Below are positions 1 through 8,995 of a stretch of 64,000 bases of DNA, in pieces. Positions within the stretch are counted from its first letter, which is position 1, and every line of letters starts with the position of its first letter. The translations under genes were made by a program, and so were the position numbers. Below the pieces are notes generated by a model. The model worked only from the letters and a program-made list of their open reading frames with translations, ran no database searches and had not been told where the DNA came from. The DNA is from Pseudemcibacter aquimaris (lineage in GTDB: Bacteria > Pseudomonadota > Alphaproteobacteria > Sphingomonadales > Emcibacteraceae): assembly GCF_028869115.1 (NCBI RefSeq), contig NZ_CP079800.1, positions 558,001 to 622,000 on the forward strand, in the 5' to 3' direction.

Positions 1-873
1 AAGACGCTATTTGGATCATGCCGCGTGTTCATCGAAAATATCCTCGCGAACTTTGGGGTTAGTTGCACGCTTGTGGATGGTGATGATAACGAAGCATGGA
101 AAAATGCGTTTAAGCCAAACACCACAGCGGTATTTTTAGAATCGCCAGCGAACCCGACACTTGATGTTGTGGATATTGAATTTGTTTGTAACGTTGCCCA
201 TGAAAATGGCGCGCTTGTGGTGGTGGATAATGTTTTTGCAACGCCGCTACTACAAAAACCGATCCAAATGGGTGCGGACATCGTAATATATTCATCAACA
301 AAACATATTGATGGTCAAGGGCGCTGCCTTGGTGGTTGTATTTTGACATCAGAAGAAATTTTGGAAGAAAATATTTTGCCGCTTATCCGCCATACTGGTC
401 CAAACCTTAGCCCCTTTAATGCATGGGTCATGCTTAAGGGTATGGAAACAATGGATCTGCGTATTGATCGTATGTGCGAAAATGCAAGCAAGGTTGCGCA
501 TGGTTTGCGTGATCTGGGTTGTTTTGAAACGGTTAATTATCCGGGGTTTGCGGATTTCAAACAACGTGATCTGGTTGAGAAACAAATGAGCGCTGGTGGT
601 ACGGTCGTAACTGTATTTATGCCGGAAGGACGCGAGCAAGCTTTTAAGTTTTTAAACGCGTTAGAAGTAACGGATATTTCCAATAATATTGGTGATGCAA
701 AAAGTTTAATGACCCATCCGGCGAGCACGACCCACAAATCGGTCGAGGAAGAAGCACGACTTGGCATGGGTATTACTGAAGGCATGTTAAGGCTTTCTGT
801 TGGGCTTGAACATCCAGATGACTTGCTCGAAGATTTCGCAAAAGCAGCACATGCAGCAGGTCTAAAGGTATAA
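1..873 (+). CDS. metZ: O-succinylhomoserine sulfhydrylase, 3' part (cut by window edge)
   Basis: PLP enzyme of the Cys/Met metabolism family that makes homocysteine from O-succinylhomoserine and sulfide. The frame is open from base 1: residues before the GTG at 25 read KTLFGSCRV, which matches the family, so the true start lies upstream and about 290 residues are visible. The PLP-binding lysine is in SSTKHIDGQGR (Lys codon at 301-303), and the C-terminal MTHPASTTHKS and GLEHPDDLLEDF blocks are intact. The GQGR context after the lysine favours MetZ over cystathionine gamma-synthase. apaG starts 10 bases after the stop, so the two may be cotranscribed. Confidence 0.93.
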   Translation, partial: KTLFGSCRVFIENILANFGVSCTLVDGDDNEAWKNAFKPNTTAVFLESPANPTLDVVDIEFVCNVAHENGALVVVDNVFATPLLQKPIQMGADIVIYSSTKHIDGQGRCLGGCILTSEEILEENILPLIRHTGPNLSPFNAWVMLKGMETMDLRIDRMCENASKVAHGLRDLGCFETVNYPGFADFKQRDLVEKQMSAGGTVVTVFMPEGREQAFKFLNALEVTDISNNIGDAKSLMTHPASTTHKSVEEEARLGMGITEGMLRLSVGLEHPDDLLEDFAKAAHAAGLKV

Positions 874-882
874 GAAAGTCAT

Positions 883-1290
883 ATGGACGATAAAAAAACA
901 TATAAATCCATTACCAATGATATTGGTGTGTCAGTAGAACCATTTTATCTGGATCAGGAATCTGAACCGGATGAGGGGCGTTATGTATGGGGATATCAGG
1001 TTCAGATTGAAAATCACGGACCTGATACCGTGCAATTAAGACGTCGCCACTGGATCATTACCGATGGAAATGGTATGACACAAGAAGTCGAGGGCGAAGG
1101 CGTTGTTGGTGAGCAGCCCGTGCTTGAACCCGGTGAGGCATATGAATATACAAGTGGCGCGCCGCTGAGAACACCATCAGGTTTTATGGTGGGAAGCTAT
1201 AAAATGCAGGCAGGTGACGGCACATATTTTGATGTTGAAATTCCAGCGTTTTCATTGGATATGCCAACATCATCAAGACGTTTGCATTAA
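883..1290 (+). CDS. apaG: ApaG protein
   Basis: 135-residue ApaG/DUF525 protein, full length for the family, with an immunoglobulin-like beta fold. The family shows up in cobalt/magnesium homeostasis and pyrophosphate-ligand studies, but its molecular role is not settled. Family features seen are YVWGYQVQIENHG, RRRHWIITDGNG and the Gly/Pro-rich stretch around GEGVVGEQPVLEPGEAYEY. It lies between metZ and folE on the same strand with short gaps. Confidence 0.93.
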   Translation: MDDKKTYKSITNDIGVSVEPFYLDQESEPDEGRYVWGYQVQIENHGPDTVQLRRRHWIITDGNGMTQEVEGEGVVGEQPVLEPGEAYEYTSGAPLRTPSGFMVGSYKMQAGDGTYFDVEIPAFSLDMPTSSRRLH

Positions 1291-1317
1291 GCCAAAGCGT
1301 TGCATAAAGGAAGAAGA

Positions 1318-1908
1318 ATGACTGATAAACCAAGCCGCGAAGAAGCTGAAGAAGCAGTAAGAACATTACTTAGATACGCAGGCGAAGACCCGATGCGTGA
1401 AGGGTTACTTGAAACACCAAAGCGCGTGGTTAAATCATATGATGAATTTTATAAGGGCTATACAGAAGACCCGCATGAATATCTATCACGTACTTTTGAA
1501 GAAGTAAGCGGATATGATGAAATGGTGGTTTTACGTGATATTCCGTTTGAATCACACTGTGAACATCATATGGCACCGATTATTGGTAAGGCTCATGTTG
1601 GTTATCTTCCGAAAGATAAAGTAGTTGGCATCAGTAAGCTTGCGCGCGTTGTGGAAACATATGCAAAAAGACTTCAGGTTCAGGAAAAAATGACGGCGGA
1701 AATCGCAGATTGTATTCAAGACATACTTGAACCATATGGTGTTGGTGTCGTTATTCAGGCGACACATGAATGCATGAGCACACGTGGTGTCCACAAACAT
1801 GGTGTATCCATGGTCACAAGCCGTATGGCTGGTGCATTTCGCAAGGATGAAAAAACAAGACGCGAATTTTTGGCCGTGGTTGGGCCAATTGAATCCTTAA
1901 GGGGATAA
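1318..1908 (+). CDS. folE: GTP cyclohydrolase I
   Basis: Converts GTP to 7,8-dihydroneopterin triphosphate, the first step of folate and queuosine-type pterin synthesis. The zinc ligands are visible as C81-x-x-H84 in CEHHMAP and C152 in [10 protein letters not shown]; the [16 protein letters not shown] and VQEKMT blocks are also present. The ATG at 1318 is preferred to an in-frame TTG at 1300 because AAGGAAGA sits just upstream; this gives 196 residues, near the family norm. The gene stands alone on the same strand as apaG. Confidence 0.95.
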   Translation: MTDKPSREEAEEAVRTLLRYAGEDPMREGLLETPKRVVKSYDEFYKGYTEDPHEYLSRTFEEVSGYDEMVVLRDIPFESHCEHHMAPIIGKAHVGYLPKDKVVGISKLARVVETYAKRLQVQEKMTAEIADCIQDILEPYGVGVVIQATHECMSTRGVHKHGVSMVTSRMAGAFRKDEKTRREFLAVVGPIESLRG

Positions 1909-1929
1909 ACAAAACAAGGGGCGAGGGAA

Positions 1930-3378
1930 TTGGTTGATTTTCGACCCATATGGATGGTTTCGGGAATATTCCTTATCATTATTGGTATCGGGATGTTGTT
2001 TCCTGTTGCCGTCGACCTTTTTGTATCCAACCCCGATTGGGAGGTATTCGCCCTTATTTCCGGTGTGGTTCTTTTTTCCGGTAGCAGTCTTTATCTAGGG
2101 AACCGTGGGGAATATGACGAATTTTCAGTGCAGCAGGCATTCATTCTTACGTTTGTGTCATGGATATTGATGCCGGCGGCCGGCGCACTACCGTTCGTAT
2201 TTTCAGAATTATCATTAAGTTATACCGATGCTTATTTCGAGGCCATGTCAGGCATTTCAACAACCGGATCAACGGTGATCACAGGACTTGATACGGCGCC
2301 GCCGGGCATTCTTTTATGGCGTAGTATGCTGCAATGGTTTGGTGGTGTTGGAATTATCGTGATGGCGGTTGCGATTTTGCCGATCCTGCAAATCGGCGGT
2401 ATGCAGCTCTTTAAAATAGAAAGCTTTGATGTATCTGATAAATTATTGCCGCGGGCAACACAGCTGGCATCAGCGTTATCGCTGCTTTATATCGGTCTTA
2501 CTGTGATTTGCGCCGTGACATTCTGGATCGTCGGTATGACCCCGTTTGAGGCGATCAATCATTCATTTACAACCATCGCCACGGGTGGCTTTTCCACATC
2601 TGACGGATCAATTGGTCATTTCGACAGTGCGGTTATAGATTATACAGTGACCATTTTCATGATCGTCGGAAGCCTTCCGTTTCTTTTGTATTTGCGATTG
2701 CTCCGTGGGCAAAAGGACGGCTTTTTCCATGATTCTCAGGTGCGGTGGTTTCTTGCTTTAACTTTTTTGTTAATTAGCCTTGTTGTATTATGGAATTGGT
2801 CACAGGGCGTATATGATTTTGAAGAAGCCTTGAGATACACAACATTTAACATCGTTTCGATTTTGACTGGAACTGGGTATGCGACCACGGATTACACGAT
2901 GTGGGGTGCGCTTCCGGTTATGGTTTTCTTTTTCATTATGTTTATCGGAGGGTGTGCGGGATCAACATCATGCGGTATTAAAATTTTCCGTTTTCAAGTG
3001 CTTGTATCCATGACAGCGGCTCATTTTAAAAAATTGCTGCGCCCAAACGGTATTTTTATTCCTCGTTATAATGGCGGCGCCATTGATGAAAGCGTTACTG
3101 GTTCCGTGATGTCATATCTGTTTTTATTTGTGATTTGTTTTATGTTCTTGGCCTTTGCGCTTTCATTAACGGGACTTGATTTTGTCACGGCCGTATCCGG
3201 CGCTGGCACGGCAATGGCGAATGTCGGCCCGGCACTTGGCCCTATCATCGGCCCATCCGGCACATTTCAGGAATTACCGGATATATCAAAATGGCTGCTG
3301 ACTTTCGGCATGCTGCTTGGCAGGCTGGAATTATTTGCAGTACTGGTATTATTCTCACCTAAGTTTTGGCAACGTTAA
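1930..3378 (+). CDS. trkH: TrkH/KtrB-type potassium uptake channel subunit
   Basis: Polytopic inner-membrane protein of 482 residues with the repeated pore loops of the Trk/Ktr superfamily. Filter-like loops are AMSGISTTGSTV, TIATGGFSTSDGS, SILTGTGYATTDY and AGTAMANVGPALG. A TrkA/KtrA-type NAD-binding regulator would normally gate it, but none lies in the window. The TTG at 1930 is chosen because GGGGCGAGGGA lies just upstream; an internal ATG at 1951 is an alternative. Confidence 0.88.
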   Translation: MVDFRPIWMVSGIFLIIIGIGMLFPVAVDLFVSNPDWEVFALISGVVLFSGSSLYLGNRGEYDEFSVQQAFILTFVSWILMPAAGALPFVFSELSLSYTDAYFEAMSGISTTGSTVITGLDTAPPGILLWRSMLQWFGGVGIIVMAVAILPILQIGGMQLFKIESFDVSDKLLPRATQLASALSLLYIGLTVICAVTFWIVGMTPFEAINHSFTTIATGGFSTSDGSIGHFDSAVIDYTVTIFMIVGSLPFLLYLRLLRGQKDGFFHDSQVRWFLALTFLLISLVVLWNWSQGVYDFEEALRYTTFNIVSILTGTGYATTDYTMWGALPVMVFFFIMFIGGCAGSTSCGIKIFRFQVLVSMTAAHFKKLLRPNGIFIPRYNGGAIDESVTGSVMSYLFLFVICFMFLAFALSLTGLDFVTAVSGAGTAMANVGPALGPIIGPSGTFQELPDISKWLLTFGMLLGRLELFAVLVLFSPKFWQR

Positions 3379-3455
3379 GTAGAATATTTTTTTACTGACA
3401 ACTAAAAAAATAGTGGTTAAGCTGACGACGGTTTATTTAATGAGAGGGGGGACTT

Positions 3456-4505
3456 ATGTCAGACAATCCTATAGACAACAATCAAACTGCGGAAAACATT
3501 CACAAAATTAATTATTCAGGATCTACGTCCGAATTAATGCCGATTGTTTTGAAAAACTTATTTTTCACAATCATCACTTTTGGAATTTACAGGTTTTGGG
3601 CCAAAACAAATTTAAGGAAATATTATTGGAACAAAACAAAATTGGATGATGAAATATTCATTTATACGGGCACTGGTGGCGAATTGTTTTTAGGCGCAGT
3701 GATTGTATTCTTTTTATTTGTTATTCCATTTACAATATTGTTTGGTTACGTATCAGCAGCGTATCCGACTATAGCGCCTTTTCTTCCTATTGTGCTTTAT
3801 CCATTTTTCATATTCATGATTGGTGTCGCCATATACCGTGCACAAGTTTATCGCATGTCACGTACATATTGGCGCGGCATTAGAGGGGCGCAAACACCAG
3901 GAAGCATGGCTTATGGCTGGCTGTCTATCAAATACGCTATTTTGTATTTCCTTACATTGGGATTAATTGCACCATATGCAATCTGTAAAATGTGGAACTT
4001 TATGTTTGATAATAAACGATTTGGCAGCGGATCATTCAAATCTGACGCTAAATCAAAGCCTTTGTTTAAAGTGTGGCTCATGACATATGTTGCTATGATC
4101 GTAATCGTTGGCGGCATTGGATCAATGTTGGTGGATGCATTTGTTAGTCAAAATATTCCTATGATTATAACCGGATATTTAATCATTTTTGTTGCTATGA
4201 GCGTTGTTTTGGCATGGTTTCAAACGGCCATGTATAATACGCTGATTAGCAGCGTTACATTTGAAGGTGCAAAGTTAAACTTTGAAATGGATGTTATGAA
4301 ATACATCCTGTTTTCACTTAAAAATACTTTGATTTTAATCTTCACATTGGGGTTAGGCGCGCCTTTTGTCATGCAAAGATGGGTAAGATTGTTCTGTGAA
4401 GAATTATCAATTCACGGTCAGATCGATTTTAGCAATATTTCACAATCACCTGAACAAGGGCCAGAATTTGGTGAAGGGCTCGTTGAAGCGTTCGATATTG
4501 GGTAA
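3456..4505 (+). CDS. DUF898 (YjgN-like) membrane protein
   Basis: 349-residue integral membrane protein. Two related halves are visible: FFTIITFGIYRFWAKTNLRKYYW near the N terminus, and later copies of the hydrophobic-then-Trp/Arg pattern such as YFLTLGLIAPYAICKMWNF and LIFTLGLGAPFVMQRWVRLF. That internal repetition with FWAKT motifs is characteristic of the YjgN/DUF898 family, whose function is unknown. A GAGAGGGGG ribosome binding site lies just before the ATG. The M48 protease gene follows after 3 bases, so the pair is very likely one operon. Confidence 0.85.
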   Translation: MSDNPIDNNQTAENIHKINYSGSTSELMPIVLKNLFFTIITFGIYRFWAKTNLRKYYWNKTKLDDEIFIYTGTGGELFLGAVIVFFLFVIPFTILFGYVSAAYPTIAPFLPIVLYPFFIFMIGVAIYRAQVYRMSRTYWRGIRGAQTPGSMAYGWLSIKYAILYFLTLGLIAPYAICKMWNFMFDNKRFGSGSFKSDAKSKPLFKVWLMTYVAMIVIVGGIGSMLVDAFVSQNIPMIITGYLIIFVAMSVVLAWFQTAMYNTLISSVTFEGAKLNFEMDVMKYILFSLKNTLILIFTLGLGAPFVMQRWVRLFCEELSIHGQIDFSNISQSPEQGPEFGEGLVEAFDIG

Positions 4506-4508
4506 ATC

Positions 4509-5588
4509 GTGAAATTAAAAGCTTTATTTTATGACGGTAATACAGCGTTAGCTCAATCCATTGAGGTGGTTTTGCTACCCAATGGATTTGAGCTGCCTAC
4601 AGGGGAAGTTTGGGAATATGGCTTGCTCAAGCTAATTTCCCAGAAAAAAGATCAAAATCAACTGACTTACCGCCATAAAAATCAAAAAGATCCGTCTTTA
4701 ACCATCCTGTTTGAGGGTGAAAAAGATCTTAATAAAAGAGATTACTTAAACAGAGTTTCCAAGCATTTAACGGGCGATAATAATTGGCATTTTGTTCGCT
4801 GGCAGATTGTCTCAGCGGCGGCCATTTGCTGTTTGGCATTTGTTTTTTATTTGGGTTATCCGTACCTGAACAGAGCTATTGTTGCGACAGTACCGGATAC
4901 ATGGGCGGAAAAAGCGGGTGATTTGGTTGTTGATGCATTATACCAGCAATATACATCAGATACTTGCCATAATCCTGCAGGTGATGTAGCCCTTGGTAAA
5001 GTAATTAATTCCTTGGAAGTTGATGATCTACCTTACCCGCTTAGGGTTGAAGTGGTTGATAATCCGCTGGTAAACGCAATGACCGCGCCAGGTGGTCGCA
5101 TTATTATTTTCAATGGTTTATTGCAACAAGCAGAAAGTCCGGAAGAAGTGGCCGGTGTCTTAAGTCATGAAATTGGCCATGTATATTATCAACACCCTAT
5201 GCAGGGCCTAGTAAACGTAATGGGCTTTAGCATTATTGGATCATTTTTAGGGGGTGATGCGGCGAGCATCGCGATCATAGGACTGAGCTTGACCTATAGT
5301 CGTGACCTTGAAAGGGATGCGGATGAAATGGCATTGGACATACTCAGAAACAATGAAATAACAGCAAGCGGAATTTTGGATTTCTTTAAGAGAAATGAGG
5401 AAAAAAAAGAAGATAACATTGTTGCAGAAATCGCAGATATTTTTTCTACTCATCCCTTAACTGAGGAAAGAATTGATCTTTTCAATAATCACATAGAAAC
5501 ATACGAGAAATCTTTAATATCTAAAACGCTTCTTTCGGAAACTGAATGGCAGTCTTTAGTCAATATCTGTTCAGCAGTTGAGGAATAA
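4509..5588 (+). CDS. M48-family membrane-anchored zinc metalloprotease
   Basis: 359 residues. An N-terminal domain of about 90 residues of unknown function is followed by one membrane span (about 98-118) and an M48 peptidase domain. Catalytic HExxH is H220-E221-H224 in VLSHEIGHVYYQHP, and the third zinc ligand is E268 with D272 in RDLERDADEMA. It is a one-span form related to BepA/Oma1-type peptidases rather than HtpX. The GTG start follows the DUF898 stop by 3 bases, pointing to cotranscription and perhaps a shared job in envelope quality control (inference). Confidence 0.9.
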   Translation: MKLKALFYDGNTALAQSIEVVLLPNGFELPTGEVWEYGLLKLISQKKDQNQLTYRHKNQKDPSLTILFEGEKDLNKRDYLNRVSKHLTGDNNWHFVRWQIVSAAAICCLAFVFYLGYPYLNRAIVATVPDTWAEKAGDLVVDALYQQYTSDTCHNPAGDVALGKVINSLEVDDLPYPLRVEVVDNPLVNAMTAPGGRIIIFNGLLQQAESPEEVAGVLSHEIGHVYYQHPMQGLVNVMGFSIIGSFLGGDAASIAIIGLSLTYSRDLERDADEMALDILRNNEITASGILDFFKRNEEKKEDNIVAEIADIFSTHPLTEERIDLFNNHIETYEKSLISKTLLSETEWQSLVNICSAVEE

Positions 5589-5609
5589 AGACCGCCATTT
5601 GTTTTTAGA

Positions 5610-7376
5610 TCAAGATCTAGGTGGCCATGCTTTTTCAGGCATGTCGAAACTTGGTTCACCAAGCAGTGGGCTTGAAAGCAAATAAATTCCGTGATTAACA
5701 AATAACCAGAATAGATTTCTATCATATTCCACATAAACGCTGTGGCTTAAGTTGCCCATGGCGAAACCCGGTACTTTTTCTTCATCAAAACGTGGGACAA
5801 AATAGGCGGCGATTTCTGGGTTTTTGGGATCGGTCGCATCAAATACCTGAAGGCCGGCGTTATAAAAATTAAACGGCAAGATCCCTTCGCGTGATACGCC
5901 CGGTTGATGGTAATACCCAGTTCGTTTAGGACCAAAGCTTCCACCGCGTTGGCAATAATCAGTGTATGGTGCATCTTCTGGTGCAGTAGGACGCGGAAGG
6001 ACACCAATATTCTTTGGGTTTTCAGGATCGTTTACATCAAGAATATAAACATCCTTGTATGGTTCCCAGCAATCTTCATTTAACGGGTACCCGGAATAAT
6101 AAATCAGGCCGCTTGAATGATATTGACTAATATCGATATAATCACCCTCTGTTCCGGCAACGCTCGGCGGGAAATCAAGGTGGCTGATGATATTCATATT
6201 GGCTGGATCAGAAATATCAACCACATAAAACCCAAGTCCACCCATCGCGGCAAAGCCGTACTTTCCTCCTTCATCAACAGGTGTCGGAATAAACAGTGAC
6301 ATACGTGCACCAAACCAGCTAGTGCGGTTACCGGCACGTGGATTTGCGGCAAAGATTGCTTCATCTTCCGGATTACCGAGAATTTGTCCTGGCATGGAAA
6401 TCGAACCAACGAATTTAGGGTCAGCGGGATTGGACATATCCCATGCCTGATATCCTGCGGAATAAAGATCATTTGGATATTCCGTCAACGCATGATTATC
6501 ATCTGGTGCTGCAGCAACGAACATGTATTTACCACCCGTCCATTGCGGGATATCGCGCACACCTGAACCTTGTTGATTACCAATTGGTGCATCAGGATTG
6601 GTAAGATCGGTTGTTCGTTCCGCAAGTAGTGTCCAGTCATCCGGCATCGGGCCATCCATACGATAAACTTTAAATCCTTTTAAATGGGGTGATTTACGAA
6701 TGGCTTCAACATTTTTTGGTTGGGTTCTTTTATCAGAAAGTAATCCGAACCTGCGAATTTCATATGCTTGTACCATGACATAAGCATTTTGGGCCTCGCT
6801 CCATTGTATGGTGGCGGCGCCAAACATTTCATCTTCCGGATATGGGTTGGTTTCTTCGTTTGCCGGGCCATGTGGTCCCCACTCTGCACCACGTGTCAGC
6901 AGCACTTTGATATCTTTAGGGTTAGTGATATCGAATATTTTTAAATCACGTCTTACATATTGATACATATATCTGCGACCGTCAAAGTCGACAATATTCT
7001 GCCATGTGTGGAATGGTTCAACGGTGATGGGGTAATATGCCTCCACCTTCATATTATGGGCGTAATCATTGGCATCCCAATAATCCAGTTTTCCTTCGAA
7101 ATCCTGACTGTCGTGTTGTTCCGGTGTTGCAGCGGGATGCTTGAAAATTCCCGTTTCTGGGTCCATACCGTAGCTATCCTTGGATGGATGGGGCGGTGTT
7201 CTGTCAGGGGAAAGTGCATCTGAACCACGTACATAAGGATCGGGAATATCCATGGCGACTGCTGGTGAGTGATCTTCAGTATTTTCTTCTGTCATAGCGG
7301 TGTTTTCACTCGCGCATGACATAAGCAAGCAGCCCATTGCGACACCGGATAAAAACTTAAAAGAGTTTAATTGCAT
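5610..7376 (-). CDS. LVIVD-repeat beta-propeller lipoprotein
   Basis: 588-residue putative lipoprotein. The signal peptide ends in the lipobox LLMSC with Cys21. The mature part has several WDxSNPxDPKFVG / VDISDPANMN / LDVNDPENPKNIG / FDATDPKNPEIA blocks, the LVIVD-repeat signature of a beta-propeller of unknown function found in marine and soil bacteria. AGGAG is well placed before the ATG. It is convergent with the M48 gene with a 21-base gap and stands alone. Substrate or partner cannot be told. Confidence 0.85.
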   Translation of the reverse strand: MQLNSFKFLSGVAMGCLLMSCASENTAMTEENTEDHSPAVAMDIPDPYVRGSDALSPDRTPPHPSKDSYGMDPETGIFKHPAATPEQHDSQDFEGKLDYWDANDYAHNMKVEAYYPITVEPFHTWQNIVDFDGRRYMYQYVRRDLKIFDITNPKDIKVLLTRGAEWGPHGPANEETNPYPEDEMFGAATIQWSEAQNAYVMVQAYEIRRFGLLSDKRTQPKNVEAIRKSPHLKGFKVYRMDGPMPDDWTLLAERTTDLTNPDAPIGNQQGSGVRDIPQWTGGKYMFVAAAPDDNHALTEYPNDLYSAGYQAWDMSNPADPKFVGSISMPGQILGNPEDEAIFAANPRAGNRTSWFGARMSLFIPTPVDEGGKYGFAAMGGLGFYVVDISDPANMNIISHLDFPPSVAGTEGDYIDISQYHSSGLIYYSGYPLNEDCWEPYKDVYILDVNDPENPKNIGVLPRPTAPEDAPYTDYCQRGGSFGPKRTGYYHQPGVSREGILPFNFYNAGLQVFDATDPKNPEIAAYFVPRFDEEKVPGFAMGNLSHSVYVEYDRNLFWLFVNHGIYLLSSPLLGEPSFDMPEKAWPPRS

Positions 7377-7507
7377 TGTTATCTCCTGAAGATCGTATTA
7401 ATCTACGAACAGGTTAGCCAAGGTTAATAATGGCTGCAACTGCAAACTATACTCAAATATATATTGTTTTAAGGTGTTGATATAATAAAAAAATTATAGG
7501 TCTATTG

Positions 7508-8668
7508 ATGTCTCGTCTTACTTCCGGGGAAATTTTATCCAAGCTTATTTCGTTTAATACGGTCAGTTCAGAATCAAATATGGAACTGATTGAATATGTC
7601 AGGGACTATCTTGCGGAATATGGAATTGAGGCCCAGATTATCCATGACAAGGTTGAAAAGAAAGCAAATTTGCTTGCGGTCATTGGGCCAAAAGATGTGG
7701 CAGGCATAATGCTTTCCGGACATACGGACGTGGTGCCGGTTATAGGGCAGGACTGGCAAACAGATCCATTTGAAATGATCGGGATGGATGATAAATATTA
7801 TGGTCGTGGCACCTGTGATATGAAGGGGTTCATTGCCTGTGTTCTTGCGAAAGTGCCGGATTTCGCGGCTGCTGAATTAAAAGAACCCATCCATCTTGCC
7901 TTTTCATATGATGAGGAAACAGGATGCACTGGTGTTCATAGTTTGGTGGACGTTGTAAATGAAATGGCGGTGAAACCGCGTGCCTGTATCGTGGGTGAAC
8001 CAACAGAAATGAAAGTGGTCAATAGCCACAAAGGCATTAGACATTTACTAACCAAAGTTTACGGCCTTGAAAATCATTCCAGCACAGACCGTGGTGTCAA
8101 CGCCGTCAGTTATGCAGCGGAAATTGTTGTGTTTCTAGATAAATTACAAGAAGAAATGCGGGGAAGAGAACCCGAAATAGAAGGGTTTGATCCACCATAT
8201 GCCACTATCCACGTGGGACGCATGACTGGCGGCCATGTACAGAACATCACACCGAACTATTGTGAAATTGAATGGGATTATCGCCCCATACCCGGAACGG
8301 ATGAGGATGAAATTTTTAACCGTTATCAGGAATACATTGATACGGTGATTTTGCCTAAAATCTGTGAAAAATCAGATGAATATGGGGATGTAAAAACCGA
8401 TTATCTGGCGAAGGTACCGTGTCTTTTCCCGGAAACAGGATCGGATGCAGAAACGCTCGTTAAGCATTTAGCGGAACAAAATTCGACCCATGTTGTCTCA
8501 TATGGTACAGAAGCCGGTATTTTCCATCAAAAGGGTGGTGTGCCAGCAGTTGTGTGCGGGCCGGGCAGTATTTTACAAGCTCATAAAGCCAATGAATTTG
8601 TCGCTATTTCAGAATTGGAAGCATGCGATAAATTTTTGGACCGTCTTTTTGAAATTATAAAAAAATAA
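7508..8668 (+). CDS. argE: acetylornithine deacetylase (M20 family)
   Basis: Zinc-dependent amidohydrolase of 386 residues that releases ornithine from N-acetylornithine in arginine synthesis. M20 motifs are present in order: SGHTDVVPV, YYGRGTCDMKGF (bridging Asp), YDEETGCTG (catalytic Glu pair), VGEPTEM and a C-terminal GPGSILQAHKANEF with the last His ligand. ArgE is favoured over DapE by the GRGTCDMKGF context, though M20 substrates are hard to assign. The ATG at 7508 is preferred to an in-frame TTG one codon earlier. Confidence 0.88.
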   Translation: MSRLTSGEILSKLISFNTVSSESNMELIEYVRDYLAEYGIEAQIIHDKVEKKANLLAVIGPKDVAGIMLSGHTDVVPVIGQDWQTDPFEMIGMDDKYYGRGTCDMKGFIACVLAKVPDFAAAELKEPIHLAFSYDEETGCTGVHSLVDVVNEMAVKPRACIVGEPTEMKVVNSHKGIRHLLTKVYGLENHSSTDRGVNAVSYAAEIVVFLDKLQEEMRGREPEIEGFDPPYATIHVGRMTGGHVQNITPNYCEIEWDYRPIPGTDEDEIFNRYQEYIDTVILPKICEKSDEYGDVKTDYLAKVPCLFPETGSDAETLVKHLAEQNSTHVVSYGTEAGIFHQKGGVPAVVCGPGSILQAHKANEFVAISELEACDKFLDRLFEIIKK

Positions 8669-8734
8669 AATTTCCGGTTCACAAATCAAAATTTTAATTG
8701 TAAAACGGGCAAATCATTGAACAAGGCAGAAAAA

Positions 8735-8854
8735 ATGATCGAACGTATTTTAAACATAAATGCATTCTTAAGCGCGAAGAAGCTACCTTCTTCTGCGTCA
8801 CTTCTGCTTGGTTCACTTCTACTCCTCGGTTTGGGTCGACTTACTCGCCCCTGA
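8735..8854 (+). CDS. leuL: leucine-rich leader peptide upstream of leuA
   Basis: Short reading frame of 39 codons starting at ATG 8735, with AAGG 8 bases upstream and a TGA at 8852-8854. It carries 12 Leu codons; the central part reads ASLLLGSLLLLGLGRL, with nine Leu codons between 8801 and 8842. The codons are mostly CTT/CTC/CTA/CTG. Position, composition and the overlapping RNA stems downstream make it a leader peptide that senses charged tRNA-Leu (known mechanism; assignment inferred). Confidence 0.8.
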   Translation: MIERILNINAFLSAKKLPSSASLLLGSLLLLGLGRLTRP

Positions 8855-8914
8855 GCGCTTAACCATTAAAAGCTAGATTATTAGCGAGCGTTTAGGGGAG
8901 AAAATCCAAAACGC
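8768..8914 (+). promoter_or_regulatory. attenuator-like leader RNA of leuA with mutually exclusive stems
   Basis: Three stems share strands. Stem A: TTAAGCGC (8768-8775) with GCGCTTAA (8855-8862), 8 perfect pairs across the Leu codons. Stem B: CCCCTGAGCGCT (8848-8859) with AGCGTTTAGGGG (8887-8898), 12 pairs including two G-U. Stem C: GCGTTTAGG (8888-8896) with CCAAAACGC (8906-8914), 8 of 9 pairs, followed about 10 bases later by a U-rich tract. A excludes B and B excludes C, the usual 1:2 / 2:3 / 3:4 scheme. The U tract does not abut stem C, so terminator activity is uncertain. A small hairpin GAAGAAG/CTTCTTC lies at 8776-8793. Confidence 0.65.
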
Positions 8915-8995
8915 CGGAATTCCTTATATTTTTATATTTGTATTGTCCGGAAATATGATAAAATATTTTAATTGAATTAGAAGGACTTAAAGTCA

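Larger units (their letters stand above)
8669..8995 (+). other. 327-base leuA upstream region
   Basis: This gap between argE and leuA holds the Leu leader peptide (8735-8854) and the alternative stems (8768-8914). The remaining 8915-8978 is AT-rich with no recognisable element, and the leuA ribosome binding site GAAGGA lies near 8979. A weak promoter candidate is TTCACA near 8680 with TAAAAC 17 bases downstream, which would place transcription start just before the leader peptide. Confidence 0.6.

Noticed and set aside
3389-3413. A/T-only inverted repeat after trkH
   Set aside because: Only A/T pairs (TATTTTTTTA/TAAAAAAATA), too weak for a terminator.
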